Assembly (NCBI GenBank): GCA_964533435.1
Contig: CAZHLU010000058.1
Location: forward strand, 1 to 6,015
Direction of reading: 5' to 3'
From: CAZWIT01 sp964533435
GTDB taxonomy: Bacteria > Patescibacteriota > Patescibacteriia > UBA1558 > GWA2-36-10
Length of the DNA stretch: 6,015 bases
The position numbers and the translations under genes are program-made. The notes under the pieces were generated by a model. That model ran no database searches. It was not told the origin of the DNA and was given only the letters and a program-made list of their open reading frames with translations. Positions 1 to 4,069 of the stretch are shown here, one piece after another (within the stretch, counting starts at the first letter, position 1; every line of letters starts with the position of its first letter).

Positions 1-63
1 AAAGATCATATATTTGTAGATGAGAGAGTAAAGGAGTTTGTTAATAACATATACACTAAATAA
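1..63 (+). CDS. C-terminal end of an unidentified protein (partial)
   Basis: Frame 1 is open from the first base to a TAA at 61-63. It gives 20 residues ending EFVNNIYTK, rich in charged residues and probably helical. The start and nearly all of the gene lie before the window, so no family can be named. It ends 15 bp before the next gene on the same strand, so the two are probably co-transcribed. The opposite strand is also open here, but the close packing with the downstream genes favours this reading. Confidence 0.6.
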   Translation, partial: KDHIFVDERVKEFVNNIYTK

Positions 64-78
64 AAATTAATTAATTTT

Positions 79-561
79 ATGACAGAAATAAATTTGGAGA
101 AAATAGAATTTGCTAGAAATTTAATCAAGGGCAGAATTGCTGAAGTAGTCTTTGAGCAAATGATGCGCCTCAAAGATGAATATGATATCATACCTTTTGG
201 TTATGAATATACTATGCCTACCCTAATGCAACATAGGGACAAGGCAGATATACAGAAAATTATAGATAATATAGCAGATGCCCCAGATTTTGTATTAATT
301 TCTAAAGATAAAACAAAGATATATCTAGTAGAGGTTAAATATAGAAAAGACATCCAAATTACAGACATTAAAGAAGTAGCAAATAAATTAATTGATAGAT
401 GGGAATATCCATGGTTATTTGTAGCTACGCCACATGGTTTTAAGTGTGATCTTTGTGATAATATTGTTAAGAAAAATTTTATTGCTGATATGTCAGAAAG
501 TTGGGCGACTAAAGAGACACAAGATGATTTTTTGAAGTTATTAAATGAATTTGAAAAATAA
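79..561 (+). CDS. PD-(D/E)XK nuclease-like protein
   Basis: This 160-aa protein has the layout of the PD-(D/E)XK (restriction-endonuclease-like) fold. An N-terminal helix GRIAEVVFEQ (18-27) supplies a candidate first acidic residue, E22. A-P-D-F (68-71) gives D70 at the start of a strand, and YLVEVKYR (82-89) gives the E85-x-K87 metal and catalytic pair on the next strand. The segment WLFVATPHGF (112-121) looks like a later core strand, followed by C123-x2-C126. All expected catalytic residues are present, so it may be an active DNA nuclease, but substrate and role are unknown. No methyltransferase or specificity subunit is visible beside it. I recall very similar proteins being common in Patescibacteria, which suggests a housekeeping role rather than restriction; that is memory, not a search. 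There is no Shine-Dalgarno; the leader is A/T-rich. Confidence 0.75.
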   Translation: MTEINLEKIEFARNLIKGRIAEVVFEQMMRLKDEYDIIPFGYEYTMPTLMQHRDKADIQKIIDNIADAPDFVLISKDKTKIYLVEVKYRKDIQITDIKEVANKLIDRWEYPWLFVATPHGFKCDLCDNIVKKNFIADMSESWATKETQDDFLKLLNEFEK

Positions 562-565
562 CCCT

Positions 566-733
566 ATGCCTTCTAAAATTAACGCCTCTTGGCACTTAAA
601 AAATAAAATGCCCAAGAACGCCAGTCTAGATCAAAGAATCGAATGGCATTTAGCACATGCTAAAAATTGTAGTTGTCGACCCTTGGGTGGAAAAATATTA
701 GAGGAAATAAAAAAGCGGGGAATTAAAGTATAA
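566..733 (+). CDS. Small conserved-looking protein with Trp-His and Cys motifs
   Basis: A 55-aa basic protein. I chose the ATG at 566, four bases after the upstream stop. An ATG at 545 in the same frame would overlap the upstream gene by 17 bp and add only seven unremarkable residues, and an ATG at 608 would drop the first Trp-His motif. The sequence carries two related pieces, WHLKNKMPKN (9-18) and WHLAHAKN (27-34), followed by C35-S-C37-R-P. H28, H31, C35 and C37 could together bind a metal, but this is inference. The protein is soluble, with a helical C-terminal tail. Function is unknown, although the motif layout resembles small proteins I remember from Patescibacteria. It sits between a nuclease-like gene and a pyrophosphatase, probably in one transcript. 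No Shine-Dalgarno is seen. Confidence 0.72.
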   Translation: MPSKINASWHLKNKMPKNASLDQRIEWHLAHAKNCSCRPLGGKILEEIKKRGIKV

Positions 734-749
734 AATTATTCATACATTC

Positions 750-1091
750 ATGAGCACTAGTCAAGAATATTTAGGTAAAAAAATCACCGTCACCATTGAT
801 CGTCCTTTGGGATCTGTACATCCAAAATATAAAGAAACTATTTATCCCATCAACTACGGCTATGTCTCAGGCACTAGGGCAGGTGATGGCGAGCCAATTG
901 ATGCCTATGTCTTGGGTGTTGATCATTCTTTGCCATTATTTATCGGTAAGTGTATTGCCGTGATTCATCGCCTTGATGACAATGAGGACAAACTAGTAGT
1001 AGCTCCGGAATGTATGTATTTTAGCGATGACAAAATAAAAGAGTTGACCGATTTTCAAGAAAAATATTTTAAAATTGAAATTATAAAATAA
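750..1091 (+). CDS. ppa: Inorganic pyrophosphatase, short family I type
   Basis: This enzyme should hydrolyse pyrophosphate to two phosphates (EC 3.6.1.1) in the cytoplasm and so pull biosynthetic reactions forward. At 113 aa it is shorter than E. coli Ppa (about 175 aa). IYPINYGYVSGT (31-42) matches the family segment with the active-site tyrosines, here Y32 and Y36. DGEPID (46-51) matches the metal-binding signature D-x-D-P-x-D with Glu replacing the middle Asp. D76 to K81 followed by LVVAP matches the later Asp/Lys segment. The region holding K29, E31 and R43 in E. coli is shortened, and the long C-terminal part is missing. From memory, similar short versions with DGE exist in Clostridia and Bacteroidetes, so this is probably a true subfamily rather than a truncation. 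It starts 16 bp after the previous gene, with no Shine-Dalgarno. Confidence 0.88.
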   Translation: MSTSQEYLGKKITVTIDRPLGSVHPKYKETIYPINYGYVSGTRAGDGEPIDAYVLGVDHSLPLFIGKCIAVIHRLDDNEDKLVVAPECMYFSDDKIKELTDFQEKYFKIEIIK

Positions 1092-1102
1092 TAATTAACT
1101 AT

Positions 1103-1110
1103 AAGGAGGA
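1103..1110 (+). promoter_or_regulatory. Strong Shine-Dalgarno for the DUF1428 gene
   Basis: AAGGAGGA lies 8 bases before the ATG at 1119 and is almost fully complementary to the 16S rRNA tail. It contrasts with the three preceding genes, which have no recognisable site, and it fixes the start. A TATAAA at 1082-1087 could be part of an internal promoter, but no convincing -35 box accompanies it. Confidence 0.85.
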
Positions 1111-1118
1111 AAATATAT

Positions 1119-1505
1119 ATGGCAAACAAAAAACACACCGGCAATTATGTCGATGGTTTTGTGATGGTAGTAACCAAAAAAAATTTGGCAGCCTACAAAA
1201 ACATGGCTAAATTAGGTGCCAAAATTTGGCTCAAGCACGGAGCCCTTGATTACAAAGAATGCGTTATTGATCATCGTCAGCCTCAGGGAATTACTTTGAC
1301 TTTTGATAAGATGACCAAAGCCAAGGCTAGTGAAGTAGTGGTTTTTTCTTATATTGTCTTTAAGTCAAAAGCTCATCGCAATAGCGTCAATGCCAAAGTG
1401 ATGAAAGATCCAGCGATGAATGACCCAAAGTATAAAGATAAACCAATGCCTTTTGATATGAAACGCATGGCTTATGCTGGTTTCAAAGTGTTAGTCAGTG
1501 CTTAA
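1119..1505 (+). CDS. DUF1428 family protein (YbaA-like)
   Basis: A 128-aa soluble protein that matches DUF1428, the family of E. coli YbaA, along its whole length. It has YVDGFV (10-15), GALDYKEC (41-48), EVVVFSYIVFKSKAHRN (72-88) and the C-terminal MPFDMKRMAYAGF (110-122). Each block has a direct counterpart in YbaA. The family has a dimeric alpha-beta barrel-like fold and no established reaction. The N-terminus is a few residues longer than YbaA, but the start is supported by the AAGGAGGA site. It is the last gene of the first run and is followed at once by a terminator. Family assignment is firm; function is unknown. Confidence 0.92.
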   Translation: MANKKHTGNYVDGFVMVVTKKNLAAYKNMAKLGAKIWLKHGALDYKECVIDHRQPQGITLTFDKMTKAKASEVVVFSYIVFKSKAHRNSVNAKVMKDPAMNDPKYKDKPMPFDMKRMAYAGFKVLVSA

Positions 1506-1518
1506 AGCTATTTTCCCG

Positions 1519-1545
1519 ACGCCAGTTAATTAGCTGGCGTTTTTT
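1519..1545 (+). terminator. Rho-independent terminator after the DUF1428 gene
   Basis: ACGCCAG (1519-1525) pairs perfectly with CTGGCGT (1534-1540) around an 8-base loop, and the RNA then runs into a U tract (1540-1545). It closes the first gene run 13 bases after the stop codon. Confidence 0.92.
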
Positions 1546-1561
1546 GTTTTGATTTTTATTA

Positions 1562-1590
1562 TTGACAAATAATTATTTTTATGGCATAAA
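1562..1590 (+). promoter_or_regulatory. Sigma70-type promoter for the zinc-cluster gene
   Basis: A consensus TTGACA (1562-1567) is followed after exactly 17 bp by CATAAA (1585-1590). It sits directly downstream of a terminator and about 45 bp before the GTG start, so transcription would begin near 1597 and give a leader of roughly 40 bases. The -10 match is imperfect, but the -35 and spacing are ideal. Confidence 0.7.
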
Positions 1591-1617
1591 TAGTTCACTG
1601 GAAAGAATAGACCCCAC

Positions 1618-1643
1618 TTGGCAAGGAGGAAACTTGTGGCCAA
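1618..1643 (+). promoter_or_regulatory. Shine-Dalgarno and possible hairpin that set the GTG start
   Basis: AAGGAGGA (1623-1630) lies five bases before GTG at 1636. The same stretch can fold. TTGGC (1618-1622) pairs with GCCAA (1639-1643), and AAG (1623-1625) with CTT (1633-1635). This leaves GAGGAAA in the loop and the start codon GTG (1636-1638) as a bulge. The ribosome site is certain; the folding is inferred from complementarity and could be chance. Confidence 0.65.
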
Positions 1644-1977
1644 CTTGTCGGATGATGATTTTAGAGAGTTATTGGGCATGGAGCCCAGGGTTTACCGTTT
1701 GTTTAATGGTAATCGTTGTACTTGTGGTGGTATCGTCAGTAGGCAATGTATTTGCTTTCGTTGTCATACTGATCATAGTGAGGCTATGAAAGCTAATGCA
1801 TTGCGCCGTAATACTCAGATCAAAGTACAGCTTTCGCCTGAAGAAATTCGGGCCAGGCTAGCTAGCCTGAAGGGGCAAAGTTGTCACAGCTGTTTTCACG
1901 GACAGCTGGATGAGAACGGGCACTGCAATTTTTGCGAGTATTCTTATGCTGACTATCACGATATTGGTGGTTATTAA
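1636..1977 (+). CDS. Zinc-cluster protein with two Cys groups, function unknown
   Basis: I start this gene at GTG 1636, giving 113 aa. An in-frame TTG at 1618 would place the Shine-Dalgarno inside the coding region, so it is rejected. The protein has two groups of likely zinc ligands. The first is C28-x-C30-x7-C38-x-C40-x2-C43, with H44 and H47 beside it. The second is C83-x2-C86-x10-C97-x2-C100, the spacing of a zinc ribbon. A helical link with LSPEEIRARLASLKG (66-80) joins them. The N-terminus is acidic (SDDDFRELLGMEP). No enzyme motif or membrane segment is visible, so a role in binding nucleic acid or protein is possible but not shown. It has its own promoter and terminator. I do not recognise the family. 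Confidence 0.82.
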   Translation: MANLSDDDFRELLGMEPRVYRLFNGNRCTCGGIVSRQCICFRCHTDHSEAMKANALRRNTQIKVQLSPEEIRARLASLKGQSCHSCFHGQLDENGHCNFCEYSYADYHDIGGY

Positions 1978-1993
1978 TTAATATTTTCCAGCT

Positions 1994-2026
1994 GAGCCGA
2001 GACTTGATTGTCCGGCTCTCTTTTTT
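1994..2026 (+). terminator. Rho-independent terminator after the zinc-cluster gene
   Basis: GAGCCG (1994-1999) pairs with CGGCTC (2013-2018). Inside it, GAC (2001-2003) pairs with GTC (2010-2012) with A2000 bulged, and a U-rich run follows (2019-2026). It lies 16 bases after the stop codon. Confidence 0.88.
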
Positions 2027-2036
2027 ATGAAAAATA

Positions 2037-2045
2037 TGTTAAAAT
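2037..2045 (+). promoter_or_regulatory. Possible extended -10 promoter for the DUF1697 operon
   Basis: TGTTAAAAT reads as an extended -10 element (TGn followed by TAAAAT at 2040-2045), 34 bases before the ATG at 2080. No good -35 box exists at the right distance, because that position falls in the preceding terminator. It is the only candidate in the gap. Confidence 0.45.
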
Positions 2046-2079
2046 AAACATAAATCCATTCTTAGTAGCATTGTAAAAT

Positions 2080-2598
2080 ATGAAATATATTATTTTATTG
2101 CGCGGTATCAATGTCGGTGGTAATAAAAAGCTTGATATGAAAAGCTTGCGTTTATTTTTTGAAAATTTAGGCTATAGCGATGTTAGTAGCTATATTAATT
2201 CTGGCAATATTATTTTAAGTTCAAATAAAAAATTAAATAATAAAAAAATTGAGCAAGCCTTAGAACAACAATTTGGCTTTACTACCTCTATTCTGATTAA
2301 GACCAGTAAAGAAATAAAAAACATAGCTAAAGCTATTCCAGCCAAGTGGCAAAACGATACTAGCCAAAGGACAGAGGTGGCCTATTTATTTCCAGAAGTT
2401 GATCACAAAAGTATTATGGCTGAATTGCCGATGAAGATGGAGTATATTGATGTACGTTATGTCAAAGGGGCTGTGATTTTACATCTTTTACGAAAAAATT
2501 ATAGCAAGAGTCGTTTGAATAAATTAATTGGTCATAAACTTTATAAATCTATGACTATGAGAAATGTTAACACTGCTAGATATTTAGCTAATATATAA
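2080..2598 (+). CDS. DUF1697 family protein
   Basis: A 172-aa cytoplasmic protein with all the hallmarks of DUF1697. These are YIILLRGINVGG (3-14) at the N-terminus, YINSGNIILSS (38-48), and the closing segment MTMRNVNTARYL (158-169), which corresponds to the family's usual T-x-R-N-x-x-T end. The length matches the family. DUF1697 proteins are widespread in bacteria, usually as stand-alone genes, and no reaction is established. It heads a three-gene run with spacings of 19 and 10 bp. There is no Shine-Dalgarno before the ATG; the leader is A/T-rich. Confidence 0.93.
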   Translation: MKYIILLRGINVGGNKKLDMKSLRLFFENLGYSDVSSYINSGNIILSSNKKLNNKKIEQALEQQFGFTTSILIKTSKEIKNIAKAIPAKWQNDTSQRTEVAYLFPEVDHKSIMAELPMKMEYIDVRYVKGAVILHLLRKNYSKSRLNKLIGHKLYKSMTMRNVNTARYLANI

Positions 2599-2617
2599 TT
2601 AATTTTATTATAAATTT

Positions 2618-3010
2618 ATGGAAACAAATCAAACAGTTTTAGCGCCAAAAAATAAAGGCAAAATTTTATTAAACACTATTTTTTGGGGTATTACTCTGTG
2701 GTTAATTGGTTATATTTTGGGTTTTGTCTTTTTTACTATTGTACCTAAAGAGCAGATTGGCTGGTACGTGATGCCTTTGGGTATTTTGATTACGCTTTGG
2801 GTTTTAGCTAAAAAAATAAAAAGAGAATCATTTACTTGCTATATTGGTTTAGGTATTATTTGGACATTACTGGCTGTTATCTTAGATTATGTTTTTTTGG
2901 TAAAGTTATTAAAGGCTAATGATTATTATAAGCTTGATATTTATCTTTATTATATTATTACTTTAATATTGCCGATTTTGTTTGGCATTAAAAAATTTAG
3001 TAAAAAATAA
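2618..3010 (+). CDS. Four-helix integral membrane protein
   Basis: A 130-aa protein dominated by four hydrophobic segments, at roughly residues 16-42, 47-66, 73-97 and 105-125. A basic stretch KKIKR (65-69) lies between the second and third, and a lysine-rich tail GIKKFSKK ends the protein. The basic N-terminus, loop and tail suggest both ends face the cytoplasm. No catalytic or transport motif is apparent. The segment LDYVFLVKLL (89-98) followed by YYKLDIYLYY (103-112) looks conserved in style, and I recall similar small membrane proteins in Patescibacteria, but no function is assigned. It lies between a DUF1697 gene and an exported MliC-type gene and is probably co-transcribed with both. 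Confidence 0.85.
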   Translation: METNQTVLAPKNKGKILLNTIFWGITLWLIGYILGFVFFTIVPKEQIGWYVMPLGILITLWVLAKKIKRESFTCYIGLGIIWTLLAVILDYVFLVKLLKANDYYKLDIYLYYIITLILPILFGIKKFSKK

Positions 3011-3020
3011 ATTTTAGTTT

Positions 3021-3707
3021 ATGAAGAAAAAAATTATTATTATTTCAGTAATTATTTTATTATTGTTTATTGCTTTGATTACTTACTTATTTTTTGACCA
3101 AAATTCTAAGCCAGCGCCAGAAATTATTACAAATGGCATTAAGGCTACTTTTAACTGTCAGGATCAAAAATTTATTAAAGCAGAGTTTTTTAATCAAACA
3201 GATAGTTATGTTGATTTACTCTTAAGTGATGGTAGAAATTTTCAATTAAAGCAAGCTATATCAGCTTCGGGGGCGCGTTATGCTAATCCAGACGAGAGTG
3301 TAGTTTTTTGGAATAAAGGCAACACGGCTTTTATTTTAGAAAATGATAATACTACTTATATTGATTGTGTAGATAGTGCTAGTCAAGCTAATTTGGCTAA
3401 CCCAGCCAGTACTAATTGTCAGGCGCAAGGCGGACAGCTGGTACTAGTTAATAAACCAGATGGTAGCCAATATGGTTTATGTTATTTTGATGATAATCGG
3501 GCTTGTGAAGAATGGGCAATGTTGCGTGGCGATTGTCCAATTGGCGGAGTCAAGACCACTGGTTATGATACTGAAGCACAAAAATTTTGCGCTTGGTCAG
3601 GTGGATCAACTTTGGCTGTAGAGGGGGCAATTTGTACTTTTAAAGACGGCACTACTTGTTTAGCAGATGATTTTTATAATGCTAAATGCACAAATAAAAA
3701 TAATTAA
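3021..3707 (+). CDS. Membrane-anchored MliC domain fused to two DUF333-type modules
   Basis: A 228-aa exported protein. KKK then a hydrophobic helix (about 5-25) form an uncleaved anchor; there is no lipobox Cys, unlike E. coli MliC. Residues 42-116 match MliC (membrane-bound inhibitor of C-type lysozyme): C46 and C116 as the disulfide pair, SASGARY (81-87) identical to the E. coli segment, and FWNKG (96-100). Residues 127-172 match DUF333: NPAST, then C133, C154, C162 and C172 with GLCYFDDNRAC and EEWAMLRGDC. Residues 190-223 form a second, diverged module with C190, C205, C213 and C223; the last three Cys keep the same 8- and 10-residue spacing. Known MliC domains block host lysozyme, so protecting the cell wall is a reasonable guess, but inhibition is not shown. 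Last gene of its run; no Shine-Dalgarno. Confidence 0.88.
   Translation: MKKKIIIISVIILLLFIALITYLFFDQNSKPAPEIITNGIKATFNCQDQKFIKAEFFNQTDSYVDLLLSDGRNFQLKQAISASGARYANPDESVVFWNKGNTAFILENDNTTYIDCVDSASQANLANPASTNCQAQGGQLVLVNKPDGSQYGLCYFDDNRACEEWAMLRGDCPIGGVKTTGYDTEAQKFCAWSGGSTLAVEGAICTFKDGTTCLADDFYNAKCTNKNN
3399..3689 (+). repeat. Tandem DUF333-type Cys modules within the MliC gene
   Basis: Copy 1 covers bases 3399-3536 (residues 127-172) and copy 2 covers 3588-3689 (residues 190-223). Both share the pattern C-x7-C-x9-C at their ends (CYFDDNRAC and CTFKDGTTC, each followed ten residues later by another Cys). The first interval differs: 20 residues separate the first two Cys in copy 1 and 14 in copy 2. 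Copy 2 lacks the Glu-Glu-Trp-Ala core. The DNA is too diverged for a recent duplication. Confidence 0.65.
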
Positions 3708-3709
3708 AT

Positions 3710-3736
3710 AAAAAAGGGGTTCATGCTTTGAACCCC
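3710..3736 (-). terminator. Terminator for the minus-strand Cys-rich gene
   Basis: On the minus strand GGGGTTCA (3736-3729) pairs perfectly with TGAACCCC (3723-3716) around a five-base loop and runs into six U (3715-3710). No T tract follows the hairpin on the plus strand. It therefore terminates the minus-strand gene best, though it may also slow readthrough from the plus-strand operon that ends at 3707. Confidence 0.88.
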
Positions 3737-3750
3737 AAAGATAGATTGGT

Positions 3751-3954
3751 TTAATCTTCGAAAGGTAGTTGGGCCATCTTAGCAGCCAGTTGTTTGCAAG
3801 CTTTTCGCTTGCAACAGCGCACGGCTGAGCTAGTGTTGCCATCGCTACAACGAGCTTCCAAAGTCGATTGGTTGGGGCAGTTGCTGTTGATGCAACTATC
3901 CTTTTGCCAGCTGGACTTTGGATGGAAAGTGGTCACGGTTTTGGTGGTGTTCAT
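3751..3954 (-). CDS. Small six-cysteine protein, function unknown
   Basis: A 67-aa protein on the minus strand. The evidence that it is real is a full expression unit: promoter 4047-4019, AAAGGAGG six bases before the ATG, and a strong terminator 14 bases after the TAA. It has six cysteines (C21, C26, C36, C47, C48, C53), with a basic CCKRKACK segment (47-54) and an acidic PFED end. The first 20 residues are polar and rich in Thr and Lys (MNTTKTVTTFHPKSS), with no signal peptide or membrane segment, so it should stay in the cytoplasm. There the cysteines could bind a metal such as zinc or an iron-sulfur cluster. This is inference; I recognise no family. Open frames on the plus strand (3794-3985) and in another minus frame (3660-3842) overlap it and are shadows. 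Confidence 0.8.
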   Translation of the reverse strand: MNTTKTVTTFHPKSSWQKDSCINSNCPNQSTLEARCSDGNTSSAVRCCKRKACKQLAAKMAQLPFED

Positions 3955-3960
3955 GCCTAT

Positions 3961-3982
3961 CCTCCTTTCCTTTAGAAAAGGG
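3961..3982 (-). promoter_or_regulatory. Shine-Dalgarno and possible occluding hairpin of the six-Cys gene
   Basis: Read on the minus strand, AAAGGAGG occupies 3968-3961. Just upstream CCTTTTC (3981-3975) can pair with GGAAAGG (3970-3964) around a UAAA loop, seven pairs including one G-U. That helix covers the 5' half of the Shine-Dalgarno. The ribosome site is clear; the helix is inferred and is mostly A-U pairs. Confidence 0.6.
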
Positions 3983-4018
3983 TAAGTAGTTAGCGGGCAG
4001 GGAACAAAAAGATAATTA

Positions 4019-4047
4019 AGCCTAAAATATATTTAATTTTTAGTCAA
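4019..4047 (-). promoter_or_regulatory. Promoter of the six-Cys gene
   Basis: On the minus strand TTGACT (4047-4042) is followed after exactly 17 bp by TAGGCT (4024-4019), which keeps the key T1, A2 and T6 of the -10 box. Transcription would start near 4012, giving a leader of nearly 60 bases. The same gap must hold the promoter of the divergent gene at 4070, for which I see no convincing -35/-10 pair. Confidence 0.65.
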
Positions 4048-4069
4048 TATTTTTTAAAAAAATAATATT

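Noticed and set aside
6..191. 61-aa open frame on the minus strand
   Set aside because: It lies opposite the tail of the upstream gene and the start of the nuclease-like gene, has no ribosome site, and its residues look like translated A/T-rich antisense.
545..565. ATG 545 as the start of the 55-aa protein
   Set aside because: It overlaps the preceding gene by 17 bp and adds seven residues of no evident value; ATG 566 follows the stop directly.
79..733. Restriction-modification or toxin-antitoxin pair formed by the nuclease-like gene and the 55-aa gene
   Set aside because: No methyltransferase motif is visible, and the small protein lacks antitoxin features such as a DNA-binding helix-turn-helix or ribbon. 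Adjacency alone is not enough.
1618..1635. TTG 1618 as the start of the zinc-cluster gene
   Set aside because: This would put AAGGAGGA inside the coding sequence and leave the gene without a ribosome site. GTG 1636 has ideal spacing.
1562..1789. 75-aa open frame starting at TTG 1562
   Set aside because: Its start codon is the -35 box of the promoter, and it overlaps the zinc-cluster gene in another frame. The hydrophobic tail is an artefact of reading Cys-rich codons out of frame.
3660..3842. 60-aa minus-strand open frame
   Set aside because: It runs through the terminator hairpin and the end of the MliC gene, and overlaps the six-Cys gene in a different frame without a ribosome site.
3794..3985. 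63-aa plus-strand open frame opposite the six-Cys gene
   Set aside because: It starts at TTG without a ribosome site and reads across the minus-strand Shine-Dalgarno. Promoter, ribosome site and terminator all support the minus strand.
4020..4069. Promoter for the gene at 4070
   Set aside because: The stretch is so A/T-rich that several -10-like hexamers exist, but none has a credible -35 box at 16-18 bp, so I did not call one.
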